Source: Microcoleus sp. FACHB-61
Lineage (GTDB): Bacteria > Cyanobacteriota > Cyanobacteriia > Cyanobacteriales > Microcoleaceae
Length of the DNA stretch: 64,000 nt
Direction of reading: 5' to 3'
Assembly: GCA_014695295.1 (NCBI GenBank)
Contig: JACJNY010000078.1
Coordinates: 50,899 to 114,898 of the forward strand
The notes under the pieces are model-generated. The model did not search any database. It was given only the letters and a program-made list of their open reading frames with translations, and was not told where the DNA came from. Below are positions 1-9,400 of this stretch, piece by piece. Each line of letters starts with the position of its first letter. The first letter of the stretch is position 1. A program made the translations under genes and the position numbers.

Positions 1-1380
1 ATTGAGTATTCACAGCAGAGTTTAGCCATCGCTGGCGAAATTAAAGACCGCCAAACAGAACGTTGGGCACTGGGCAGTTTGGGACTCGCTTACAGATCTC
101 TGGGCGACTCGGCCAAAGTTATTGAGTATTCACAGCAGAGTTTAGCCATCGCCCGCGAAATTAAAGACCGCCAAGGGGAGGGTTTTGCACTAGGTTTTTT
201 GGTAAATGCTTACGGCTCTCTGGGCAACTATACCCAAGCCATTGAGTATTCACAGCAGAGTTTAGCCATCGCCCGCGAAATTAAAGACCGCCGAATGGAG
301 GGTTTAGCACTAGGCGCTTTGGGAGCTAGTTACAACTATCTGGGCAATTATGCCAAAGCCATTGAGTATTCACAGCAACTGTTAGTTATCGCCCGCGAAA
401 TTAAACACCGCCCAGGAGAAGGTGCAGCACTGGTCGAGTTGGGAAATGCTTACCGCTCTCTGGGCAACTATGCCCGAGCCATTGAGTATTCACAGCAGAG
501 TTTAGCCATCGCCCGCGAAACTAAAGACCGCCCCGGGGAAGGTGTAGCACTGGGTAATTTGGGACTCGTTTACATCGATCTGGGCAACTATGCCCGAGCC
601 ATTGAGTATACACAGCAGCGCTTAGCCATCGCCCGCGAAACTAAAGACCGCCGAGGGGAAGGTGCAGCACTGGGTAATTTGGGACTCGCTTACATCAATC
701 TAGGCGACTATACCCGAGCCATTGAGTATACACAGCAGCGCTTAGCCATCGCCCGCGAAATTAAAGACCGCCTTGGAGAAGGTGCAGCACTGGGTAATTT
801 GGGAATCGCTTACATCAATCTGGGCGACTATGCCAAAGCCATTGAGTATACACAGCAACAGTTAGTCATCACCCGCGAAATTAAATACCGCCTTGGGGAA
901 GGGAATGCTCTGGGCAATTTGGGAATCGCTTACGGCTCTCTGGACAACTCGGCCAAAGCCATTGAGTATACACAGCAACATTTAGCGATTGCCCGCGAAA
1001 TTAAAGACCGCCGAGGGGAAGGGACAGCACTGGGCCAGTTGGGAATCGTTTACCTCAAGCTGGGTAGCTATGCCAAAGTCATTGAGTATACACAGCTCAG
1101 TTTAGCGATTGCCCGCGAAATTAAAGACCGCCGAGGGGAAGGTGCAGCACTGGGCAATTTGGGAATCGCTTACATCGATCTGGGCAACTATACCCAAGCC
1201 ATCAAGTATGCACAGCAGTGCTTAGCCATCGCCCGCGAAATTAAAGACCGCCTTGGAGAAGGTAGGGTACTAGGCAATTTAGGATTCGCTTACCGCTCTC
1301 TGGGCAACTATCCCCAAGCCATTGAGTATATACAGCAGCGCTTAGCGATTGCCCGCGAAATTAAAGACCGCAACGGGGAA
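1..1380 (+). repeat. 120-bp tandem repeats encoding TPRs
   Basis: About 11.5 in-phase copies of a 120-bp unit run without any indel; each unit begins near ATTGAGTATTCACAGCAG. Unit-to-unit similarity at DNA level is high even at third positions, which points to recent amplification or gene conversion with the array at 6780-8459. Confidence 0.9.
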
Positions 1381-2835
1381 GGTACGGCGCTCCACAACCT
1401 CGGAGCGACGTTCTTAAAGGCGGGCAACCCAACAGAAGCTGAGAAAATGCTCATCAATGGGATTCAAGTTTGGGAATCAATGCGGCAAATGCTCGGTTCT
1501 AACGACGCGAATAAAGTCTCCATCTTTGAAGGACAAGCTGGCACCTATAACCTTCTGCAACAAGTTCGGGTGGCTCAGAATAACCCCATCGCCGCCTTAG
1601 AAATTGCCGAACGGGGACGTGCCCGTGCCTTTGTCGATTTACTCACACAGCGCTTATCCTCTGGTGATGCCAATCCGGTCATTACCGCTGCTCCCAACCA
1701 GGATCAAATCCGACAAATTGCCAAAGCACAGAATGCCACTTTGGTGCAGTATTCGATCATCTACGACAACTTTCAGATTGAGGGCAAACAAGTAGGGCGA
1801 GAATCCGCGCTCTACATTTGGGTGATTCAACCTACGGGCGAGATCGCGTTCCGCGAAGTAGACCTCAAACCCCTGTGGCAAAAACACCACGCCTCCCTAG
1901 CCAGCTTGATCGTTGGCAATCAAGAATTCCTGGCTGTCCGCAGTCGCAGCAGTCTTGGCTCCACCCAACCCCAACCCGACTTACCGACACTGCATCAACT
2001 GCTGATCGATCCCATTGCCAGCCTCCTACCCAAAGACCCTAATGCCCACGTCATATTCATTCCCCAAAAATCGCTTTTCCAGGTGCCTTTTCCCGCCCTG
2101 CAAGACTCTGGCGGCACTTACTTAATCGAAAAACACACCATTCTTACCGCCCCTTCGATTCAAGTATTGGATTTGACTCGACAACAACGACAGAAGCTAG
2201 CACAGAAGCAATCCAACAGCGGCAGGGCTCTAGTATTGGGCAATCCCACGATGCCGAGCGTGTCTCTCTCTCCGGGAGAGCCCAAGCAGCAATTGTCTCC
2301 TCTACCGGGAGCCGAAGCTGAAGCGATCGCGATCGCGCCTCTGCTCAACACTCAAGCCATCACAGGCGCACAAGGGACAAAAGCCCAGATCGTCCAAAAA
2401 ATGCCCCAAGCATCGATCATTCACCTCGCAACGCATGGATTGCTCGATGATGTGCGCGGATTGGGAAGTGCGATCGCCCTGGCTCCGAATGGTAGCGATG
2501 ACGGCTTATTGACTGCAGAAGAGATTTTTGACATGAAACTGCAAGCAAATTTAGTCGTTTTGAGTGCTTGCAACACTGGAGAAGGGAGAATTACCGGGGA
2601 TGGAGTGATTGGCTTGTCGCGCGCTTTAATTTCGGCAGGAGTGCCGAGTGTAATTGTTTCTTTATGGGCGGTTCCCGATGCGCCGACATCCGAATTGATG
2701 AAAGCATTTTATCAAAACTTGCAAAATAATCCCGACAAAGCACAGGCATTGCGGCAGGCAATGTTAACCACGATGAAAACTCATCCTGGGCCGCGAAATT
2801 GGGCAGCGTTCACGTTAATTGGGGAGGCCGAGTAA
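1..2835 (+). CDS. TPR-CHAT protein (5' end outside the window)
   Basis: The frame is open from base 1, so the true start lies upstream; the first internal ATG is at 79 and lies within the repeat array. The protein begins with at least 12 tetratricopeptide repeats of exactly 40 residues (core LGNYAKAIEYSQQSLAIARE) and ends in a CHAT domain, a caspase-like peptidase fold. The candidate catalytic dyad is visible: His in HLATHG (codon 2434) and Cys in LSACNTG (codon 2569). In the family, TPRs bind a partner and CHAT cleaves a target after activation; neither target nor partner can be read here. It is a close paralog of the gene at 6475-9894, and the CHAT halves are nearly identical. The stop is TAA. 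The family call is secure; the cellular role is unknown. Confidence 0.93.
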   Translation: MEYSQQSLAIAGEIKDRQTERWALGSLGLAYRSLGDSAKVIEYSQQSLAIAREIKDRQGEGFALGFLVNAYGSLGNYTQAIEYSQQSLAIAREIKDRRMEGLALGALGASYNYLGNYAKAIEYSQQLLVIAREIKHRPGEGAALVELGNAYRSLGNYARAIEYSQQSLAIARETKDRPGEGVALGNLGLVYIDLGNYARAIEYTQQRLAIARETKDRRGEGAALGNLGLAYINLGDYTRAIEYTQQRLAIAREIKDRLGEGAALGNLGIAYINLGDYAKAIEYTQQQLVITREIKYRLGEGNALGNLGIAYGSLDNSAKAIEYTQQHLAIAREIKDRRGEGTALGQLGIVYLKLGSYAKVIEYTQLSLAIAREIKDRRGEGAALGNLGIAYIDLGNYTQAIKYAQQCLAIAREIKDRLGEGRVLGNLGFAYRSLGNYPQAIEYIQQRLAIAREIKDRNGEGTALHNLGATFLKAGNPTEAEKMLINGIQVWESMRQMLGSNDANKVSIFEGQAGTYNLLQQVRVAQNNPIAALEIAERGRARAFVDLLTQRLSSGDANPVITAAPNQDQIRQIAKAQNATLVQYSIIYDNFQIEGKQVGRESALYIWVIQPTGEIAFREVDLKPLWQKHHASLASLIVGNQEFLAVRSRSSLGSTQPQPDLPTLHQLLIDPIASLLPKDPNAHVIFIPQKSLFQVPFPALQDSGGTYLIEKHTILTAPSIQVLDLTRQQRQKLAQKQSNSGRALVLGNPTMPSVSLSPGEPKQQLSPLPGAEAEAIAIAPLLNTQAITGAQGTKAQIVQKMPQASIIHLATHGLLDDVRGLGSAIALAPNGSDDGLLTAEEIFDMKLQANLVVLSACNTGEGRITGDGVIGLSRALISAGVPSVIVSLWAVPDAPTSELMKAFYQNLQNNPDKAQALRQAMLTTMKTHPGPRNWAAFTLIGEAE

Positions 2836-2897
2836 GTTTTTAGGAATAGCGAATTGGCTTAATGTTTTTTTCCTAAATTTTATCCTAAATTATATCA

Positions 2898-3053
2898 ATT
2901 CCGGTTGTACCGGAATCATAGAGCAGACGGCAGTGCGGTTTCCCTACCCAAAATAACATTGTAGGGAAACCGCACTGCCGTATCCTTTTCGGATACTAAT
3001 AATTCCGATGGTATCGGAAACGATCTTTATTCTTTAGTCGGCGCCGGCCGACT
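2898..3053. repeat. Cluster of five inverted repeats
   Basis: There are five consecutive hairpins. ATTCCGGTTGTACCGGAAT is at 2898-2916. A perfect 20-bp stem lies at 2928-2947/2961-2980 with a 13-nt loop. A 5-bp stem is at 2981-2995. TTCCGAT/ATCGGAA is at 3003-3019, and AGTCGGC/GCCGACT at 3036-3053. The 20-bp stem is the strongest and could terminate the upstream TPR-CHAT transcript, but no T-run follows it. A REP/MITE-like element is equally possible. Confidence 0.65.
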
Positions 3054-3093
3054 TTGTTTGTGTAGACGCGGTTTCAACCGCCGAGTTATCTGT

Positions 3094-3241
3094 GCGTCTC
3101 AATCTCAAAACAGATGGCAGTGAACCATCTACTCTACATATTCACATACTTTGCACTTTCCCGCAATCTATTTTGCACCCGGTACTTCATCAAGTCTGTG
3201 GGTAGAACGAATGATTTTCCCATCTGGGTTGCTTAAGATTT
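3094..3241 (+). repeat. 148-bp direct repeat, copy 1
   Basis: This copy matches 4222-4369 over 148 bases with 7 mismatches and no gaps by eye. The two copies flank the broken kinase gene at 3482-4114. Copy 2 lies just upstream of the subtilase gene, so the unit may be a promoter or leader that was duplicated. Confidence 0.9.
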
Positions 3242-3481
3242 TAGTCAAGTGTTAAGAGGATTTTTTTAGGGCTTTACAAGCCTATCCCTCAGAATCTCGA
3301 CGATTAATGGGCGACAATACATCCGAATTTGTTACTTTGTCGATCGGGTTAAAAAATTTACGACTCATTTAGGATTGCTATATCAACTGTCAACTGTCAA
3401 CTATCAACTAAGAGGGCGGGTTCTCTTGGCACCGCCCCTACCACAGGTCAACTGTCAACTGTCAACTTACTGCGTAACTTT

Positions 3482-4114
3482 ATGAATGCAGAATCAGCTA
3501 CAAACATTCTAGATAACCTGGTACAGGAAAAGAGAGGCCAACCCTTGAACCGCTTACAGCGAGCAATTATTCAAGGAGTGTTAGATGGTTTGACATACCA
3601 AGAAATCAAGAATAATTATGCGATCGCGCGGAACTATCAAATATGCTACTTAGCGCGATACGTTGCTTATCATTTGTGGAAATTGCTGACAGAGGTATTG
3701 AAAGATGCAGGAATTATCGACCCGGACGAAAGAGTCCGCAACAAAAATTTGTGGGAGTCCGCGATGAGAGTGGCACAGCAAAGCGTGCAGTCGGAATCGG
3801 TACAAAAAAGTCAACCCCCCGTACCGCCAGATCCGATGCTGGACAGAAAACTGCGAATGCGTTACCGAATTACCGAACAGTTTGTAAGTACCGAGTTTAG
3901 CCATACTTATCTTGCGGAAGATGAAGATGTGCCCGATCGCCCTTTATGTGCAGTCAGACGTTTGAAAAGTCAGTCGATCGAAACAACCAAGTTGTTCGAG
4001 CGGGAAGCGCGAGTATTGTGAAAATTGGGCAAGCACGATCGCATACCGGAACTGTTAGCTCGGTTTCAGGAAGAGCGATATTTCTATTTGATACTTGAAT
4101 TCATTTATATCTGA
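3482..4114 (+). pseudogene. Broken vMAP-type HTH / serine-threonine kinase gene
   Basis: Residues 1 to about 100 resemble the N-terminal HTH domain of vWA-MoxR-associated proteins (QRAIIQGVLDGLTYQEI...). From about residue 122 a protein-kinase N-lobe begins (YRITEQF...FSHTYLAED), with a lobe strand CAVRRLK where a kinase would carry its lysine. An in-frame TGA at 4019-4021 stops translation at REARVL. The same frame then continues past it with KLGKHDRIPELLARF, which is classic kinase sequence, until a second TGA at 4112-4114. The catalytic loop and everything after it are missing. This is therefore a kinase truncated by deletion and further broken by a nonsense change. The first 179 codons could still yield an HTH peptide. 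The gene lies between two 148-bp direct repeats. Confidence 0.8.
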
Positions 4115-4221
4115 AAGAGGACTAATGAGTTAGATTATTCAGTCCTCTTTGAGAGGACTTGCGCTATGAGACAGGGAATTCATTCCCTGGCGGATTGTGG
4201 AATGAATCTTTGTTCGCGCTC

Positions 4222-4369
4222 GCGTCTCAATCTCAAAAGTGATGGAAGTGAACCATCTACTCTACATATTCACATACTTTGCACTTTCCCGCAATCTATT
4301 TTGCACCCGGTACTTCATCAAGTCTGTGGGTAGAACGAATGATTTTTCCATTTGGTCTGCTTAAGATTT
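4222..4369 (+). repeat. 148-bp direct repeat, copy 2
   Basis: Second copy of the unit at 3094-3241. It ends 38 bases before the subtilase start codon, so any promoter for that gene would lie in or next to it. Confidence 0.9.
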
Positions 4370-4407
4370 AACTAAAGAATGAATCGAAATATGTGGGTTT
4401 TTAAATT

Positions 4408-6156
4408 ATGTTAGACATCAAAACCAATCCTAACGATCGCCTTTATTTCAATCAACAGCAAAACCCGATCGCCCAATCACCATTTCCGGCTAACAGCGAC
4501 TTGCTCAACCCAGCGATCGCTCCACTGAATGCTTCTGGTTACAGTGCTGAATCTAACTTGACTAATCTCACAGCATCCAGCATCGACCAACACAAACAGA
4601 TAGCAGATTTTATTGTAGCTAATGCAGGCGAGGGCCTCAGTTACTCTGCCAGCGATCGAGTTACTGGCGATGTCGCCGATTCTCAACTCAAACCGCAGTC
4701 ACAGTCAACGATCGCAAACGCAGATCCGCTAACAGGAACGATATCTGCTTCCCAGTTGAATGTCGCCGATCCAGGTAACTCTCTTTCGACAGCTCGTAAT
4801 ATTGTTGGTGTTGAGAACGGTAGCATCAGCTTAACTGATTTTGTCGGCACAGGCGATTCCCACGATTTCTACCGCTTCGATATCAACACTAAGAGCAATT
4901 TTAACCTGCGTCTGGATGGTTTAACCAGGGATGCTAATGTCAGGTTAATTCACGATAGAAACCGCAACGGTGGTGTCGATGGTGGTGAAACTATTGCCAG
5001 CTCTATTGAGATTGGCACCATCCCGGACGTGATTAATGTACCCAATCTGGTTCCAGGAACATACTATGTTCAAGTCTCTAGCTTCTTCAACAACAACTCT
5101 ACTAATTACAACCTGAATTTTTCTGCAACATCTATTCCTGTAGTGCCAGATATTACCACACCTACTGGTGTTTACAATACTAACTACGGCTACGGTTTAG
5201 TGAATGCAAATGCAGCAGTTTCCCACACCTTAAATCGTTCAAGTCTTTTCCCCGATCTTCCAGAGCTGGGTGGGAATAAATGGGCGCTAGATGTGATAAA
5301 TGCGCCGGAAGTTTGGAATCAAAACATTACAGGAAATGGCATTGTTGTAGCTGTCGTGGATACTGGTGTTGACTACACCCATCCCGATTTGGATGGCAAT
5401 ATTTGGCAGAATACTGATGAAATTGCTGGAAATGGTATCGATGACGATCGCAACGGATTTATTGATGATATTCGGGGTTGGGATTTTGTGTCTAGCGACA
5501 ACGACCCAAGAGATCAGATCGATAATAACCCAATAGGTAAGAATTTCTATGGTCACGGCACTCACATAGCAGGTTCGATCGCGGCGGAACAAAATAATTT
5601 TGGCATCACAGGAGTTGCGCCCAATGCTAAGATTATGCCTGTCAGAGTGTTGCCCGCCTTTGGTGGTGGCTCGGGGAATAATATTGCTGTTGGAATCCGC
5701 TATGCTGCTGATAATGGAGCAAATGTAATTAACCTCAGCTTGGGAAGTGAGTTTTCCCCCTCCACCCAGGTGAATGACGCAATTGAGTATGCAAATAATA
5801 AAGGCTCTTTTGTGGTTATGTCAGCGGGAAATTCGGGTGTCAGCCAACCAGGTTATCCAGCTCGTAATGCCGATCGCTTGGGAATTGCAGTGGGCAGCAT
5901 TGATGTAAACGGCAGGATGGCTGACACCTCGAACCGTGCGGGTTCCACAGCTTTGGATTACTTAGTTGCTCCGGGAGTAGATATCTCTTCTACCATTCCT
6001 AATGACGATTATAAAGTTGAAAGCGGCACGTCTATGGCAGCGCCACACGTAGCGGGTGTAGCGGCTTTAGTTTTGAATGCCAATCCGACTTTAACTCCGG
6101 CTCAAGTTGAGAACATTTTGACGACAACAGCTAATCGAAATGGGTTGACAGGATAG
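4408..6156 (+). CDS. Subtilisin-like serine protease (S8) with N-terminal PPC-like domain
   Basis: The predicted product is 582 residues. Residues 1 to about 125 are low complexity and hydrophilic. A pre-peptidase C-terminal (PPC)-like beta domain follows at about 128-245 (DSHDFYRFDI...PGTYYVQVSS). The S8 catalytic domain runs from about 295 with Asp318 (VAVVDTGVD), His383 (GHGTHIAG) and Ser542 (GTSMAAPHVAG); the oxyanion Asn lies in MSAGNSG. The catalytic set is complete, so a secreted or surface protease is likely, although no classic signal peptide is visible. It ends soon after the Ser helix at NRNGLTG, which is short for the family. A further subtilase-like C-terminal piece follows in another frame (6158-6277), so the 3' end may have been rearranged. 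Copy 2 of the 148-bp repeat lies directly upstream. Confidence 0.9.
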   Translation: MLDIKTNPNDRLYFNQQQNPIAQSPFPANSDLLNPAIAPLNASGYSAESNLTNLTASSIDQHKQIADFIVANAGEGLSYSASDRVTGDVADSQLKPQSQSTIANADPLTGTISASQLNVADPGNSLSTARNIVGVENGSISLTDFVGTGDSHDFYRFDINTKSNFNLRLDGLTRDANVRLIHDRNRNGGVDGGETIASSIEIGTIPDVINVPNLVPGTYYVQVSSFFNNNSTNYNLNFSATSIPVVPDITTPTGVYNTNYGYGLVNANAAVSHTLNRSSLFPDLPELGGNKWALDVINAPEVWNQNITGNGIVVAVVDTGVDYTHPDLDGNIWQNTDEIAGNGIDDDRNGFIDDIRGWDFVSSDNDPRDQIDNNPIGKNFYGHGTHIAGSIAAEQNNFGITGVAPNAKIMPVRVLPAFGGGSGNNIAVGIRYAADNGANVINLSLGSEFSPSTQVNDAIEYANNKGSFVVMSAGNSGVSQPGYPARNADRLGIAVGSIDVNGRMADTSNRAGSTALDYLVAPGVDISSTIPNDDYKVESGTSMAAPHVAGVAALVLNANPTLTPAQVENILTTTANRNGLTG

Positions 6157-6157
6157 C

Positions 6158-6277
6158 ATTGCAAATCCCGACTTAAGTCCTGCTGACATTAATCGAGCAT
6201 TAGAGCAGACGGCTCTGGATATGGACGATCTAAACACGCCAGGTTTTGATGTTGGATTTGACTATGCCAGTGGATAA
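6158..6277 (+). pseudogene. Subtilase C-terminal remnant
   Basis: In the +2 frame, out of phase with the preceding gene, bases 6158-6277 read IANPDLSPADINRALEQT, then ALDMDDLNTPGFDVGFDYASG, then a stop. This is the typical end of a subtilase catalytic domain of a different subclass. It has no start codon and no catalytic residues. It is read as debris from a second protease gene or from a frame-shifted 3' end. Confidence 0.6.
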
Positions 6278-6474
6278 TCGTTTGATTCAAACCGATCGGG
6301 CGATCGCTAAAATTGTCGTCTAATCCAGATTAGAGTCCCCATCCCTGCGGCGAGATCGGGGAGGCAGAGTAAACTTCTATGAAGGACGATCGCCTGTGGC
6401 AGATTGAGGCGATCGCACGACGACGGCCGAAAGAGCGATCGGGCTAATTCTCTAAATTCCAACTCTAGAATCCT
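6278..6474. other. Short intergenic region upstream of the second TPR-CHAT gene
   Basis: No gene is seen. It contains several GATCGCC-type HIP1-related sites. The sequence GGGGAGGCAGAGTAA at 6358-6372 also occurs at the 3' end of the TPR-CHAT gene ending at 9894 and may be a tiny duplicated scrap of it. Confidence 0.4.
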
Positions 6475-9400
6475 ATGCTGTATTCCCCATTTAAGCGACT
6501 CAAATCGACCCACTCTAGGCTCACTCATGTTTTCCTAGCTTCCATTTCCCTGTTCGTGCTTGCCACTATCCCCCTATTAACTACTCCTGGCACTCTCTTG
6601 CCAGCGATCGCTCAAACTACCGATGCTCGTCAAGCAGAGGCCGATCGGCTTGTGGAGCAGGGGCTTCAACAGTTTCAGACCGGCAAATTCCCAGCAGCGC
6701 TGAATTCTTGGCAACAGGCACTGCAAATTTATCGCGCCCTCAAAAACCGCCAAGGGGAAGGGAATGCACTGGGCATTTTGGCAGGTGTTTATCACTCTCT
6801 GGGCAACTATACCAAAGCTATTGAGTATTCACAGCAGAGTTTAGCCATCGCCCGCGAAATTAAAGACCGCTACGGGGAGGATATGGCACTAGGCAATTTG
6901 GGAAACACTTACGGTTCTCTGGGCAACTATGCCAAAGCCATTGAGTATTCCCAGCAGAGTTTAGCCATCGCTCGTGAAATTAAAGACCGCCTTGTGGAAG
7001 GTCGGGTACTGAATAATTTGGGAAGAGTTTACATCAATCTGGGCAACTCGGCCAAAGCCATTGAGTATTCACAGCAGAGTTTAGCCATCGCTCGTGAAAT
7101 TAAAGATCGCTACGGGGAAGGTCGGGTACTGAATAATTTGGGAACTGCTTACCATTCTCTGGGAAACTATGCCAAAACCATTGAGTATTCACAGCAGAGT
7201 TTAGAGATCGCCCGCGCAATTAAAGAGCGCGAAGGGGAAGGTAATGCACTGGGCAATTTGGGACTGGCTTACGGTTCTCTGGGCAACTATACCAAAGCCA
7301 TTGAGTATGCACAGCAGACTTTAGCCATCGCCCGCGAAATTAAAGACCGCCAAAGGGAGGCTTTCACACTAGGCATTTTGGGAAACGCTTACCACAATCT
7401 GGGCAACTCGGCCAAAGCCATTGAGTATGCACAGCAGAGTTTAGCCATCGCCCGCGAAATTAAAGACCGTCAAAGAGAGGCTTTCGCACTAGGCATTTTG
7501 GAAGGTGCTTACAGCTCTCTAAACGACTCTGCCAAAGCCATTGAGTATGGTCAGCAACAGTTAGCCATCGCCCGCGAAATTAAAGACCGCAAGGGGGAAG
7601 GTTGGGCACTGGGCAATTTGGGAGGTGCTTACAACTCTCTGGGCAACTCGGCCAAAGCCATTGAGTATTCACAGCAGAGTTTAGCCATCGCTCGTGAAAT
7701 TAAAGACCGCAAGGGAGAAGGTCAGGTACTGAATAATTTGGGAAGAGTTTACATCAATCTGGGCAACTCGGCCAAAGCCATTGAGTATTCACAGCAGAGT
7801 TTAGCCATCGCTCGTGAAATTAAAGACCGCTACGGGGAAGGTCGGGTACTGAATAATTTGGGAACTGCTTACCATTCTGTGGGAAACTATGCCAAAACCA
7901 TTGAGTATTCACAGCAGAGTTTAGAGATCGCCCGCGCAATTAAAGACCGCTACGGGGAAGGGGCAGCACTGGCCAATTTGGGAAACGCTTACGGTTCTCT
8001 GGGCAACTATGCCAAAGCGATCGAGTACACACAGCAGACTTTAGCCATCACCCGCGAAATTAAAGACCCCAAGGGGGAAGGGGCAGCACTGGCCAATTTG
8101 GGAAACGCTTACCACAATCTGGGCAATTATGCCAAAGCGATCGAGTATACACAGCAGACTTTAACCATCGCCCGCGAAATTAAAGACCGCAAGGGGGAAG
8201 GGGCAGCACTGGCCAATTTGGGAAACACTTACGGTTCTCTGGGCAACTATGCCAAAGCTATTGAGTATTCACAGCAGACTTTAGCCATCGCCCGCGAAAT
8301 TAAAGACCGCAAGGGGGAAGGGGCAGCACTGGTCAATTTGGGAATCGTTTACCTCTATTTGGGCAACTATGCCAAAGCGATCGAGTATATAAAGGAGAGT
8401 TTACTCATCGTCCGCGAAATTAAAGACCGCGAAAGTGAAGGTGCGGCGCTCAACAACCTCGGATTGGCTTTCTTGAAAGCTGGCAACTTAACAGAAGCTG
8501 AAAAAATGCTCATCAATGGGATTCAAGTTTGGGAATCAATGCGTCAAATGCTCGGCTCCAACGACGCGAATAAAGTCTCCATCTTTGAAGAACAAGCTAA
8601 AACTTATCGGACTTTGCAACGAGTCCGGGTGGCTCAGAATAACCCGATCGCCGCTTTAGAAATTGCCGAACGAGGACGTGCCCGTGCCTTTGTCGATCTC
8701 CTGACAGAGCGCTTATCCTCTGATTCTGCCAATCCGGTTATCGCCTCTGCTCCCGATGGGGAGCAAATCGCACAAATCGCCAAAGCACAGAATGCCACTT
8801 TGGTGCAGTATTCCATCATCTACGAGGACTTCCACATTCAGGGCAAACGAGTAGGGCGCGAATCCGCGCTCTACATCTGGGTGATTCAACCGACAGGCGA
8901 AATCACCTTCCGCGAGGTTGACCTCAAACCCCTTTGGCAAAAACACAACGCCTCTCTAGCCAGCTTAATTATTGGCAATCAAGAATTCCTGGCTGTTCGC
9001 AGTCGCAGCAGTCTTGGCTCTACCCAACCCCAACCCAACTTACCGACACTGCATCAACTGCTGATCGATCCCATTGCCAGCCTCCTACCCAAAGACCCTA
9101 ATGCCCATGTCATTTTCATTCCTCAACGATCGCTTTTCCAGGTGCCTTTTCCCGCCCTGCAAGATGCCAGGGGCACTTACTTAATCGAAAAACACACGAT
9201 TCTCACCGCCCCCTCGATTCAAGTATTGGATTTAACCCGACAACAACGACAGAAGCTAGCACAGAAGCCAGCTAACAGTGGCAGGGCTCTAGTATTGGGC
9301 AATCCCACTATGCCTAGTGTGTCTCTCTCTCTGGGAGATCCCAAACAGCAATTGTCTCCTCTACCTGGGGCCGAAGCCGAAGCTAGAGCGATCGCGCCTC

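Larger units (their letters stand above)
2836..3481. other. Intergenic region rich in hairpins and short repeats
   Basis: No credible gene is seen. The stretch holds a run of five inverted repeats (2898-3053), the first copy of a 148-bp direct repeat (3094-3241) and two clusters of a CAACTGT-type heptamer (3381-3469) around a GC-rich inverted repeat (GGGCGG...CCGCCC). Confidence 0.7.

Noticed and set aside
6353..6372. A possible scrap of a TPR-CHAT 3' end (GGGGAGGCAGAGTAA)
   Set aside because: The match is only about 15 bases, too short to separate from chance.
1..8459. Long regular repeats that could suggest a CRISPR array or satellite
   Set aside because: The period is 120 bases with no unique spacers, and every unit is an open TPR coding unit in one frame.
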